From NCBI RefSeq assembly GCF_026262505.1, contig NC_067208.1, positions 5,899,962 through 5,963,961 of the forward strand: a stretch of 64,000 nt of DNA, read 5' to 3'. This DNA is from Trichomonas vaginalis G3 (taxonomy: Eukaryota > Parabasalia > Trichomonadida > Trichomonadidae). The position numbers and the translations under genes are program-made. Shown piece by piece: positions 8,975 to 19,324 of the stretch (position 1 is the stretch's first letter; each line of letters begins with the position of its first letter). Under the pieces are notes generated by a model. It ran no database searches. It was not told where the DNA came from and was given only the letters and a program-made list of their open reading frames with translations.

Positions 8975-10132
8975 GAAAAGAATCTGAATTGTATATACTA
9001 TATATTGTAATATTAAATTAATTTTACTAATTTTATTCTAGTTTACAAATATACAATTTGAATAGCGCCATTCAAAATAGAAATCGGATCTATTATAAAC
9101 GAATCTCTATAGTGAAATATATTACATTTTTCTATAAAATATGAATAATCTAACTTTTTGAAATGAGATTTTCAGAAAATATTTCATATGATTATTGGTT
9201 TATTGATGCATGAATATTTCAATTCTATAGAAAATTGTGAACTAACGTTATTTGAAAGAACTACTTCACCATTTTTAAAACAGGACTAAATGGCATGATA
9301 TTGATGAATAATGTAATGCAAATTTCATGTACGATAATCTCTCTGTTGTCATGGCTTAAATTTTTATAAAATTATCTTCGTTTATTACAAAAAAAGAAAT
9401 TATGAATTGGTGTTCGAAGTGTTTATTGTTTATTATTGCTCTGGATGTTAAACCACTGAATAATGACTAAATGAAAAAAATCGATTTTTCATAATAATAT
9501 AACTCATATTGAATATGGGGAAAGTAGACAAATTGATCCTATTAATGAACTAATCTGTCTAATGTGAGGTAGGTTTTCATTTGATAATTTAAAAAAAAAA
9601 TAAAAAGTCCAGTATAATCCGATATTAATCATCTCTTTTGTTTTAATACCCGCTATGTTAAATGGATATATGATTTATATCAGTATAATGGAATGTCATA
9701 AATACCTTCCTATCCGATCTATCAATTTTCAATAGTCATTGAATTTGAACACTGATTATAATGGTTCCAGGCGTAGAAATTCATTGTTGTTGTTTCTCAA
9801 AAGGTAAGTCGAACCTATCTATTTTAGTTTTGAAGTAGTCAAATAAAAATATTTTATTCCAAGGGATTTCATTAGGATAGTTTATCTTTTTGCCTATTAG
9901 CCTTTCATTTTCTTTCGTTGGAAATGAAAAATTATAGTATTATCTTAATTTTTAGAGTGTCGTCTTCCTTGGTAGTTTATCTTAGTAGATAATCATCGTG
10001 CTGTATATGTAATGGAGATTTAATGTTGAAATAGTATCAAATTTAATGAAAGCAAGTATTTAAAATGATGATGATATATATATTAATCATTCTGCTTCTA
10101 GATTGCTTCTTATATTTGTATTTTGTGATAAA
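8975..10132. other. Gene-free A+T-rich spacer
   Basis: 1.16 kb without a convincing coding frame, RNA gene or repeat on either strand. It is likely intergenic sequence or decayed repeat remains. Confidence 0.5.
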
Positions 10133-11153
10133 TTAATGAGGTCTGTAAGCAACAAAAAAGGGCATTAAATTATAGTTAATCCTGATTTTATCTTCATTTT
10201 CTTTTGTCATTAATTTTTCAGGAAATTCAAGTTTTAGTACTGCAAAACATAAAGCGGTTGACAAATGATTATTTTCTGTATAATTTAAATTTGTTGGTTC
10301 AATTGTTATGATATTTGGACCTGTACTTATTTCAGGAATATCAAAATAGCATCCAATAAGTCGAATCTGCTTCATTGTGATGAAATAATAATAACTGATT
10401 CTATTTTGAAAAAAGCTGCAATTTGATATATCCAGCTTGTACGAACTATACAAAAAAGATTGACACTTAATTCCGAAATAATTGCACAATAGTATATTAA
10501 AATCCAATGAATCAGGACCTTCATGAGACACTTCATGGTTGCCTTCATCCGTGGATGTGTTGTTTGAAAATGTTGACAATTTAATATTTGAATTAAAAGA
10601 ACTTTTTAAATAATAAACATTTCTGTAATGGAGATTTGAATGTGAGATATTGATTGATCTCATATTTGTTTCTCCTTTTTCCAAATGAAGATTATCATTT
10701 CCATAGTGATATTCACCACTTGATGTAATTGTGGAATCGAGTATATAATTCCTCTGAAAAGATGATGCTGAAATTTCTACATAACAATATGCCCCAGGAT
10801 AGTAAGTTATTGAACCAACGCTACAAATTTGGTTTTGGATGCATTCCCCATTAGTAGAACTTATATACAAAGAACCACCCTTTTGGTTACTGGAGCATTT
10901 ATTAAAAAAACTTTTTTCAATGAGGAATTTATTGTTATCATTTGCTGTGTCTGTAATACTAATAGCACCAACCTCATTAAGGTCGATAAAAAGACATTGT
11001 GTGATGTGATTGCAGAAATAATAATTCTTCTTGAAATTTTTTGTAAGCTACGTAATCACTGGAAGTACCATAAAAATCCTTCCACCCATTATGAAGAATA
11101 TAAGGAACTCTATGCACTATGATATTACTTAGTAATGAATTCAAAACACTCAT
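10133..11153 (-). pseudogene. Beta-helix surface-protein gene, decayed
   Basis: Member of a trichomonad family of repetitive, extracellular-looking proteins that resemble right-handed beta-helices, like the Pmp-like proteins. On the minus strand an ATG at 11153 opens a frame (MSVLNSLLSNIIV, then VPYILHNGWKDFYG). Family-like sequence then continues in another frame from about 11045 down to the stop at 10133: FCNHITQCLFIDLNEVGAIS, SFFNKCSSNQKGGSLYISST and repeated F-x2-N/C units. The frame change lies between about 11050 and 11015. The protein ends abruptly without a membrane anchor, so the 3' part is probably lost too. The motif pattern F-x-x-C-x-S-x4-G-G-S-L-Y is shared with the fragment at 16814-17818. 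Confidence 0.6.
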
Positions 11154-11250
11154 TTTTTCTTTAAAATTTGATATGAATATAAAATATAAAGCTTAGAATT
11201 TATTTGAGAGTTTTATTCAACCATAAATGGTATATATCAGGAATTGATAT

Positions 11251-11257
11251 ATTGCTA
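11251..11257. repeat. Target site duplication, left (candidate element)
   Basis: ATTGCTA precedes the inverted repeat TAAGGATGTC and is repeated exactly at 12740-12746 after the matching right end. Confidence 0.6.
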
Positions 11258-12739
11258 TAAGGATGTCAATTTGGAAGAAAAGTGAGAAAATTCCTAAAAT
11301 GCTAAAAATGAATTTTCCAAATGTATTTTTTTATCTGATTTTTTTGATTTTGAAAAAAATTTGGAGAGAAGAACTCTTCGTTTTTGAATTTTATCACGAT
11401 GGTTTTAAAGTATATTAGACACACGTATTGGTATTACTATTTTTGTATATTTTGAGAGAAAATCCCTAAAAAGTGAGAAAATCTAAGACGGTTTGAGAAA
11501 ATATATAAACTATTGAAAATTTGAATTAAACTTCTAATTTGGAAAAAAGAAATTTGGAAAGAAGAAAATTCAAAAATCGAGATTTAGACTCAGCATCAAA
11601 TGGAGAACAAAATGTTTCTTCATATGAAGGAAAAAAATTTTCTTGTGAAGAAATAGAGTTTTTAAAATTTTATTGTATGTAATGAAATAAACAAATATTA
11701 AAATTATTTTTTGATAACAAGAAAATTCCCAATAGAAAATATTTGAGAGAAAGAAAAAAGAAAATTGAAAAATATTACTCTCCTTTATATTTCATGAGAT
11801 TTTAAATTTATTCTCATAAAATTGACAATTTTATACGTTTAGATGAAAATAAGTGATTTTGGTTGAAATAGAAATTATTATTTGCTTACAGCTATCAAAT
11901 AGATTTTTGCTATTTTGATTAAAATTTGTTAATCAAATTAATAAATTTTTTCTAAATATCTTAAATATCTGGATCACTCACATATACAATGAATTGAACG
12001 ATAAAAATAATACAAACTCAACTAAGTTTCCTGTCTTTCAACTAAAAAAAATTATGCAAATTAAATTGTTTATTCAAATATAAAACAAAGATGAAGTAAT
12101 TACAGTTATCATAAACTTTATGAATAACTCTGTAATTGGTTCAGATTTTCGTACAAATATTTTTATTAATATCGATAAGAATATGTTTACCTACTATCAC
12201 CATATGTCGATAAACGAGAGTAGAGTGATTTTTATCATCGAAACTTTTTAAAAGCTGTAAGCTGGAAGGAAAAAACTTGTTTTTTCTGAGTTAGTTGTAG
12301 AACTATTGATGCACGAGTTATCATTGTGATGTAGAAGGATGTCAATGTACTGACTGAAGGATATGAAGTGAATTGAATTTCATTGCATTTCAATTTGATC
12401 AAAATTTGTTGAAATGATATGAATGTGTCAACATCGGTATCACTCTCTTTCACTCCTTCCCTATTCTTTCGAGAACGAAGCTAGCTCAGCTTTCGCTGAG
12501 CGAATTGACACTTTTGATGCCCTAAACGTACATGCTCTCAAATTTATCGAAAAAAATTATACCACCTAAACTAGTATATTCTTATTTTAAATATGATATT
12601 ATCCTTAGAATCCACACTAGAATATATTTAAATCAACTTTTAAAAAAGTTCGAATCCTGCGCGTCTCACTTTTTAAATTTTCGAAAAGGAAAATTATATT
12701 CTCCTAAAATGAAAACAATTTTCCGAATTGACATCCTTA
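11258..12739. mobile_element. Candidate non-autonomous DNA transposon, 1.48 kb
   Basis: The segment begins TAAGGATGTCAATTTGGAA and ends with its reverse complement (one mismatch in 19), with ATTGCTA duplicated exactly outside both ends. That combination is the signature of a cut-and-paste insertion. The interior is about 80% A+T, without a long reading frame, and contains one GC-rich hairpin (12480-12503, arms GCTCAG/CTGAGC). An extra AAGGATGTCAAT on the plus strand near 12330 may mark an internal end or a nested relic. Family unknown; a 7-bp duplication fits no common class cleanly (hAT 8, MULE 9-11), and the low complexity leaves some risk of chance. Confidence 0.55.
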
Positions 12740-12746
12740 ATTGCTA

Positions 12747-13728
12747 TAATACTATTTTTGAATTGCAAACGTTTTTTTTTTGTAAATATACTAGAGTCAA
12801 AATCTCGAGCACAAAAGTGACATTGAATACTTGTAAGTATTGAATTCCCATGTAAACTATTCATTTCTATCGTTTTTTGTAGTCCACATTTCCTCACTCT
12901 CGATTTTACTCATAAAAATATTAAAAAAAATCACTATACAATATATAAAATATATATTTATATGGTTAAAACAATGTTATTTTTGCGAGATTTCATCTGA
13001 AATTAAAATTAGGGATTTTTTGAATTTTGAACTAAAATTTGTGATTGGCAAATATTGAATAATCGATTGGAATATGAAAGAAATACTTTAAAATTGAATA
13101 GAATGTGCCGATATAATTTTTCTCACAATTTTAAAAAGTTGTTCAAATCCTATTTTTGATTGAGTTTTTGCAATTGTTATATATCAAGTGACAAGCTAAA
13201 AATAAAATTTTTGTTGCACTACTATTTTTGCAACAATTTGTAAATTACGTGCATCCCTTGTATTCCAGTGATCAACATCGAGATTACATATTGTAAGAAA
13301 TCCTTTTGAAGTAGATCTCTATTTGAATTCAAATTCGGACAGTCTATTTCATGTTGCTTCGTGAGAATGTATATAATTTGCAATGTGAATATTATATAAT
13401 TGATTCTGTATAAATAAGTAATTATGCTTTAGGAAACTGCTCGGCATTGCATGAGATCTAATCTTATAATAATTTTTTAGATATGTTGAAATATGTAATA
13501 TTTAGCTTCAATATCATTTATTATGGTGTGTCTTTGCTGTTTTTTTGATATTGGATATCAATGACTCTTCTGTGAACGAAAAAATCATATAAATCATTAA
13601 ATTCTAAACGTAAGCGAAACTCATTCAATTTATTATTAGAATCAAATCTATTTTAAAATTGAGCTATTCGTTAAATCACAAAAGGATACTTTATATTTTT
13701 AGTCAAAATTTGTTGATAGGAGCTTATT
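12747..13728. other. Gene-free A+T-rich spacer
   Basis: About 980 bp with only short, unsupported frames. I see no RNA gene, repeat or recognisable gene remnant. Confidence 0.5.
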
Positions 13729-14157
13729 GGCGCAATCTCATGTTCTTCCTGGAAGCAGCGCACAGACTAGTCAGAAGCGCTCCTTCCAGGACCAGAAAGA
13801 CTAGAAGGGGGTCCTGACCTTGAGAAAGGACCCCCTTCCAGGTCTTTCTGGGACAATTCGGTTCGCATTGCGAGTGTCTGCTGCTTCTTTTGACCAAAGC
13901 AGCAGACACTCGCAATTATATGTTGCGGCAAGTGCATCTGTGGTGTCGGAATGCACTTGCCGCGAACTTCGAGCAATCTCCTGATCTTCCTGGAAGCAGC
14001 GCACAGACCAGTCAGAAGCGCTCCTTCCAGGACCAGAAAGACTAGAAGGGGGCCCTGACCTTGAGAAAGAACCCCCTTCCAGGTCTTTCTCCAAGGAAGA
14101 TTGTGCCATTGTGGGAGACATGCAGAGGCAATGTCTCCCAGAATGATACATTGCGAC
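13729..14157. repeat. GC-rich cluster of stem-loops with a duplicated module
   Basis: A sharply bounded GC-rich island in A+T-rich surroundings. A module of about 130 bp (starting GCAATCTC..TCTTCCTGGAAGCAGCGC and ending CCAGGTCTTTCT) occurs at about 13732-13850 and again at about 13973-14090. Each module folds into nested stems, e.g. GAAGGGGGTCCT with AGGACCCCCTTC. Between and after the modules are further perfect palindromes: TTGCGAGTGTCTGCTGCTT with its complement (about 13867-13914), GCGGCAAGTGCAT with its complement (13924-13962) and a weaker one at 14108-14145. The outermost GGCGCAATC and GATTGTGCC are also inverted. Open frames across it are by-products of symmetry. It could be a foldback element or a structured RNA locus. 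Confidence 0.8.
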
Positions 14158-14179
14158 CAACACGAGTGAATGGGACACT

Positions 14180-15379
14180 CTATTCTTTCAATTTTCTCAT
14201 TAATATTTTATCTTTTTTTATTAGATCAATAAATAAACTCTTTTAATGTTCACAATTACATAAATCCATATGAATCAATTCGCTATTTATTTAGTCTCTA
14301 ATTTTAATAGCTTTTTTGAATCTTGCAATCTAAATAATTAATATATGCAGGTCATTTTATTTTTTTTCTTAATTACATTGTATATAATAATAGATTATAT
14401 GTCCAAATCGAACAAATTGTGAATTTTTACTTTTGAATGGTATTCAAATTTACCCTCTCCAAAGAAAATGCCCCAACAATATTTGTAAAATGTCAACGGG
14501 TGATTCAAAAATATCATCTCAATAAATGAATAATAATATACGGTGCGCAATGCCATAAATAATAAAGGTAAATTATAAAGATATACCGGAAATGGCTTCA
14601 GAGCCAATAACATTATTTTCGAAGAAATGTCTGCAACCATGCTGTCAATATGTATTGGTTGAATGTTTAAAGAACAAAATCCTATTCAGTAATTTCTTCA
14701 TGATGTCTTGAATATCTATCTTTATGTGGTGACCTATGTTTCTAGATTTATGGAGATGACTCTCTTTTATTATTATATCTCCAATGACTATTCATCCGTA
14801 TATTTAGAAAAATCAAAAATATAACTATAATAAATAGTGAACATAGGTGTGAATAGAAATAGTTAATGTAATAGAACTCCTTTTCATCTTACATCAACAA
14901 ATTGAAGATAGATTATTTCTAATAGATCTTACTGCAAAAGAACTATGATGGAAAAACAGCCCTTGAATAAACATGTGTTAATAAATAGAAGAAACCTTCA
15001 CCTTGCATGAGGCACAAAAATTCTTATGAAGAACATCTTGAAGATTGATCTGAACTTTATTGAATAAAAGATCTCAAAAAGATGCTGTCAATATGCAATA
15101 ATCTTTTGAGTGTTTATTATTCCAAAAATAGATTAATGTTTTTGGAGATTCTGAAATGCAGATTTTATTCCAGACTTGTATCTATTAAAAACTAATAGAT
15201 AACTATATGATTGTATATCGAATTCATGGAAATAGGAAATGTTAATTGATGATTCAATTGATTTGATGAAGTCAAACTGTTTCTTTGATTTTTGCCTAGT
15301 ATTGAGGCAGACTAAACTAAATTTTAGATAACAAAAACATTTAAGTTGCAGATTTGTAAATAAAATAACAAAATATATT
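14180..15379. other. Spacer with no confident gene
   Basis: 1.2 kb A+T-rich. An 81-codon frame on the minus strand at 14395-14640 (MVADISSKIMLLALKPFPVY) is hydrophobic and unrecognised; it may be a gene fragment, but I cannot support it. Nothing else is seen. Confidence 0.4.
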
Positions 15380-16189
15380 TTATTCTGATGGATTAAGAAA
15401 AGCTTGTATGGCTTTTGATGCCTTATCAGCGCTGATACGCTCTGATTCATCTTCGCATGTAAGTTTATGAATAATTGAAATTATTTCTGGAGGAATTGGA
15501 AGACTGTCGACTTTTTCCAAAGCAACATGTGGATCTTCATCAAAGTAAGAAAGGAACCACAAAGCAGCAGAATATAAATCGCTTTTACGTGGATCTGTTG
15601 TATTTTTTGATTTTGGCATGCAAGGATGGTTATAAACTAAGGCAGTAAGATCTCCTATTTTCACAGCCGCATGGAAGCAGCCAATGGTCAAATTCTTGAA
15701 ATCTGGGCTGATATAAATACTAGATCTGCAAATTGAGCCATGAGAGAATTTCTTATGATGTATTTTTGATAAAGTTGAAAGAAGCATGCTAAATAATGGA
15801 ATAAGATTGTCAACTGGGATTGGTGTTGACCAAGGAACGAAATCGATGTCTTCGTATGCAATTGAAACAACGCCAAGTGATGTATTTCTCGTAAGAGCCT
15901 TAATCTTAACAATATTTTCGATTTGGTTAAGTTCTTGCGTTAAATACTGATATTCTCTACAAACTAAAAGAAATGGGATTCTTGTGCATGTCTCGATAAT
16001 TACTACTTGATTGTCGTAATGTCCTTTAAATATTGATGCTGTATCCCCATGATAAAGAATAGATGAAATAGAAAACGTATTTAGAGGCTTAAAAGATGGT
16101 ACAGGGAATTTAATTTTCGATAATTCACTTAAATTAACGTGGAAGTTTTTATCTTGTATTGGAAGAATCTCTGAATTTTCGTTGTTCAT
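15380..16189 (-). CDS. Protein kinase-like protein, probable pseudokinase
   Basis: 269-residue protein with the overall layout of a small protein kinase domain: a glycine-loop-like start (ISSILYHGDTASIFKGHYDN, 41-60), an alpha-C-like region, a hinge near 110-120, and a C-lobe with an SDLYSAALWFLSYF helix F and a C-terminal ERISADKA helix as in helix I. Catalytic residues are replaced: the HRD position reads HGS (150-152), the DFG position reads IGC (169-171), and the usual VAIK lysine is absent (VVIIET). It probably works as a scaffold or allosteric partner rather than an enzyme. It is transcribed divergently from the gene at 16226, with start codons 36 bp apart. Confidence 0.7.
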   Translation of the reverse strand: MNNENSEILPIQDKNFHVNLSELSKIKFPVPSFKPLNTFSISSILYHGDTASIFKGHYDNQVVIIETCTRIPFLLVCREYQYLTQELNQIENIVKIKALTRNTSLGVVSIAYEDIDFVPWSTPIPVDNLIPLFSMLLSTLSKIHHKKFSHGSICRSSIYISPDFKNLTIGCFHAAVKIGDLTALVYNHPCMPKSKNTTDPRKSDLYSAALWFLSYFDEDPHVALEKVDSLPIPPEIISIIHKLTCEDESERISADKASKAIQAFLNPSE

Positions 16190-16192
16190 TTT

Positions 16193-16209
16193 TAGTGAGT
16201 GTCACTTTT
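16193..16209. promoter_or_regulatory. Bidirectional promoter with two initiator motifs
   Basis: In the 36-bp gap between two divergent start codons there is a trichomonad initiator on each strand: TCACTA on the minus strand (16198-16193) for the pseudokinase, predicting a leader of about 7 bases, and TCACTTTT on the plus strand (16202-16209) for the small gene, predicting about 22 bases. Both match the TCAYW consensus. Confidence 0.7.
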
Positions 16210-16225
16210 CTTTATTTTTTGAAAA

Positions 16226-16447
16226 ATGGCTTCCATGGCCGAACAACTGATGCAGCAAAGGTATTTATTACTTCAGATGGACCAGCATTACCAGAAACAG
16301 ACATCAACAATTAAATCACGTATAGAAGCACTGCAAAATAAAGCAAATCCTCAATCTGATGCAAAAACAGCTTCAAAACCATCTAAATCAACTCAACAGA
16401 AAATAACTACAACGAAAAGAGCTTCCCCTGGTTCAAAACCAAAGTAA
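16226..16447 (+). CDS. Small basic protein with N-terminal coiled coil
   Basis: 73-residue protein, not recognised. Residues 1-40 are heptad-like and Gln/Leu-rich (EQLMQQRYLLLQMDQHY, then IKSRIEALQNK), consistent with a short coiled coil. The remainder is a basic Ser/Thr/Lys-rich tail (KPSKSTQQKITTTKRASPG). The start ATG 16226 follows a good initiator by about 22 bases and is separated from the divergent pseudokinase start by only 36 bp, which supports it as a real gene despite its size. It might bind nucleic acid or microtubules through the tail; that is inference. Confidence 0.6.
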   Translation: MASMAEQLMQQRYLLLQMDQHYQKQTSTIKSRIEALQNKANPQSDAKTASKPSKSTQQKITTTKRASPGSKPK

Positions 16448-16813
16448 AACCAAAAATAATTATTTCAAATCTGTATTTATGCATCATATCTTTCTTTAAC
16501 TCAATTACCTTTATTTACTAGATTATTTGTAAATGTTTGTTTTAAATGTTAATTTTTTTTTTGGATAAATCCAATCCTGTAATTCGTTAAATGAAAACTG
16601 TTTATGTATTTTAAGGCAATCATTGTAGTATATTGCAAAAACAAATTGAAATTTAACATAATTTCTAAACAATTAGTAAACTGCAATATTTATTTTGAAG
16701 GAATTGTATGCTATTCCCAAATGATCGACAGTTTATAAATTGATTCTCATTTTTTATCCAAAAGTGACATTTTTGAATGCTAAATCCCTTTCTCACTTTC
16801 ACTATTTTAAAAG
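16448..16813. other. Intergenic spacer
   Basis: 365 bp A+T-rich between the small basic gene and the truncated beta-helix gene. No promoter or start codon for the latter is visible here. Confidence 0.45.
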
Positions 16814-17818
16814 TTAAGATTACATTATGATACAAGTTGGCAAGAAATATTTTCCGATGCAAAATGTGATAAAACATATCCAGAACACCACGATTTCATC
16901 AACCAAAATGACAATTTAAACTACTTCGTATTTTCGTCTAAATTTCGTGACCTAAGCAACAATGGAGCAGTTCGCTTTACTACAAATAAAAATGAAGTTA
17001 AATGTTTAGTAACAACAACTTCATTTGAATCGTGTAGCTCGGGCAATATTGAAGGAGGTTCTCTTTATTTCGGTAGTTCAGGTCAATTTGTTCAGAAACA
17101 AAACTCGTATATTAAATCACAAAATACAAACCGGGGTCCTTCTTTTTACGTTTCAGTATCAGAAATCGAAAATTATAAAAATGAATTAAATGAATCGACA
17201 ATTTTTAACTGTGAAACATCAAGTTCTAATGGTCGTATTCTCATGACTATGAAATATGGTAAAACAATAATTAATTTATGCAATATCACATCAAACAAAG
17301 TTCAAGTAGATATTACAGGATATTGCGTAGATTTTGCAAATTCTGATTCCCGTATACAATTCACCACAATTCGATCTAATAATCAATCAAGTAATTGGGC
17401 AGTAAATTTTCATCGTTCAGATAGCAATAAATTGATTTCGGCAATATCATGTAATTATATTGAAAATAAAGATTTTGCCGGTAAAGCAAGATTAATCATG
17501 AATTTCGGAACCGCAGATTCATATTTGTTTGGCTGCTGTCTTATTGGAAATGAAGTTAAATATGCTTTTGAAAATCAAAGAAATTCATTCATTGTTAATA
17601 ATACATTCACAGATAACTATCAAACATTATCAAAAGAAGTTATATTCACAGACAAGATTTTAAATACAGATTGCAATATTATATATATTCCTGATTTACC
17701 TAATTATGAAAACAAAGAAATGAATGCAGATGATGATTCATGGGATATAGAAAAAGTTAAAAGAAAAGTTCGGTATCTTGATGAGAAACCAAAAATAATT
17801 TATTTCATCATTTCTTGA
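16814..17818 (+). pseudogene. Beta-helix surface-protein gene, 5'-truncated
   Basis: A frame open from 16814 (just after a stop) to 17818 encodes 334 residues of the same beta-helix-like family as the gene at 10133-11153. Family-like text runs well upstream of the first ATG at 17243: LSNNGAVRFTT, FESCSSGNIEGGSLYFGSSG, NRGPSFYVS, then STIFNCETSSSNGRILMTM and further F/C-x-N/S rungs. The lack of a start codon or signal peptide at the beginning shows that the 5' part is missing. The end (IIYFIIS) lacks the anchor expected of a surface protein. Taking 17243 as the start would cut a rung in half, so I call a truncated pseudogene. Confidence 0.6.
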
Positions 17819-18260
17819 TCCCTAATAAATTCAAGAATATTTAGAATTTCGATATTTTGTACTCTGAATTTGTGGTTGACATATGGTTAAGTGGGTTGAT
17901 CTGACTGAGCTTTGTCTTATATGCTATAATTACAGATCATTATTCAAAATTTGAGGGTGTTTGTCGTTTCTATATTTTCATTATATGTTTTATGTTCATC
18001 TGATCTTGAATGTGAGTTACAGTAGAGAAGAATAGTTTGAAAAAATGGGTTTAAGGTCTAAATCCGTGAAATTTAAATTATTACTCTTACTGGACGGAAT
18101 TCAAGAATTAATTTTCATAGAAATTTTCTCTCCAATGTATTTTTAAAGAATTGCATAAGATTTGTGAAAACTTTTATGTGATTCTTCAAAAATATATTTC
18201 GGAAGCAATCAGAAAGATAGAGCACTCATAACGATGAAATTTTAAAAAAAGAAAAAAATC
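17819..18260. other. Intergenic spacer before tRNA-Arg
   Basis: About 440 bp A+T-rich, no gene seen. A run of T on the minus strand directly beyond the tRNA 3' end (A-run at about 18244-18258 on the plus strand) fits RNA polymerase III termination. Confidence 0.5.
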
Positions 18261-18333
18261 GCGCCGTCCAGGACTTGAACCTGGACTCTACTGCTCCGTA
18301 GGCAGTCGCCTTATCCAATTGGGCCAACGGCGC
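18261..18333 (-). tRNA. tRNA-Arg(ACG)
   Basis: 73-nt tRNA on the minus strand. The acceptor stem GCGCCGT pairs with ACGGCGC. The D arm is GCCCAATTGGATAAGGC. The anticodon arm ACTGC-CTACGGA-GCAGT places ACG at positions 34-36, read as inosine-CG for CGN arginine codons. The T arm is CCAGG-TTCAAGT-CCTGG. It has no intron and no encoded CCA. Internal A-box (TGGCCCAATTGG) and B-box (GGTTCAAGTCC) promoters are present. The T-rich stretch after the 3' end can act as terminator. Confidence 0.97.
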
Positions 18334-18569
18334 TTCACATTTGTAAGAAAATTTATAAATATTAAATAAACTAAAGAATTAATCCATATTCTTCTTGTTT
18401 GATTGTGAAAAAGAATCTTAAAGCTTTTTGACATATATCAGTTTGACCGTCACTAAATTGAAAATATGATAAAATTCATATAATTTTAAAAAAAAATCAA
18501 AATATATATATTAAGAAACTTTTAAAAAAAGTAATAGATGAATTGCATAGTACTTGTATTGATAAGTTT

Positions 18570-18992
18570 TTAACGGTATGACATCTGTCTGCGGACACGA
18601 GCGCCTTGACCACCAAACTTCTTTGGTTCCATACGACGTGGATCGGCAACAAGAAGAGTACGATCGTAGCCAAGAAGGGTATTCTTGATTTCTGTCTTTG
18701 TGGCTTCATCAACATACTTCTGATAGTAAGCAACAATGGCTTTGGCAACGGCCTGGCGGATAGCATAGACCTGTGCAACATGGCCACCACCGTGGACACG
18801 AACGCGGATGTCAAGGTTGCCCCATGACTCTTCGCCAATTAACTGGAGTGGTTCGAGGATCTTGGCACGGAGTGTTTCGGAGGAAACCATGTTGATTGGT
18901 GTGCCATTGAGTTTGATAAGGCCACTGCCCTCGCAGCAGTAGGCAACAGCTGTAGCTGTCTTCTTGCGACCGAAAACCTGAACGCTCTTCAT
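18570..18992 (-). CDS. RPS16: 40S ribosomal protein S16 (uS9), copy 2
   Basis: 141 residues, identical in protein sequence to copy 1 (2401-2823). By eye the DNA differs by five silent changes within the first 24 bases after the fifth base, then only about five across the remaining 400. About 30 bases of 3' flank are also similar between the copies. The 5' flank is unrelated except for a CCTTT box. The start is at ATG 18992; the open frame runs farther upstream, but that extension is not conserved. The pattern suggests gene conversion or a recent duplication with the 5' end outside the converted tract. Ribosomal role as for copy 1. Confidence 0.96.
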   Translation of the reverse strand: MKSVQVFGRKKTATAVAYCCEGSGLIKLNGTPINMVSSETLRAKILEPLQLIGEESWGNLDIRVRVHGGGHVAQVYAIRQAVAKAIVAYYQKYVDEATKTEIKNTLLGYDRTLLVADPRRMEPKKFGGQGARVRRQMSYR

Positions 18993-18995
18993 TCG

Positions 18996-19007
18996 AAAGG
19001 CCAAAGG
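18996..19007 (-). promoter_or_regulatory. CCTTT boxes of RPS16 copy 2
   Basis: Two CCTTT motifs on the minus strand at 19007-19003 and 19000-18996, 3 to 15 bases before the start codon, like the box in front of copy 1. They match the M5-type start-site motif of Trichomonas; pattern match only. Confidence 0.45.
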
Positions 19008-19324
19008 ACGATAACAAATAAACTTCTCAAAATTAAAAATGGAAAATAACAAATTAAACAAGATATACATTTAGTAACAATTATTCTTTTCAAATTTATT
19101 TTGAAACATCCAAATCGGTAAAACAAAAATTCGCCAATCACTAGGTAAACTATCCAGATTCAAAACTATTCTAGCTAGGTTTAAATTTAAAATACCATGA
19201 TTTTCCTATCTACATGTCAAGTCATGCAATATCTTTAAAATATCATCAACTATATTATAAATTAGAAAATAAAAAGAAAAATGAGTATAAAACATATTTT
19301 ATGTTGAAACAAACAATATATGAA
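19008..19324. other. Intergenic spacer
   Basis: About 320 bp A+T-rich between two minus-strand genes; nothing recognised. Confidence 0.45.

Noticed and set aside
13767-14178. Overlapping minus-strand frames of 63-125 codons in the GC-rich island
   Set aside because: They repeat the same peptide in different frames because the DNA module is duplicated and palindromic. No start context or protein-like composition supports coding.
14395-14640. 81-codon hydrophobic minus-strand frame
   Set aside because: Unrecognised, A+T-driven composition, no promoter motif; could be a gene remnant but not supportable.
18606-18827. 73-codon frame opposite RPS16 copy 2 (also at 2566-2787)
   Set aside because: Occurs in both S16 copies solely as the antisense frame of a biased gene.
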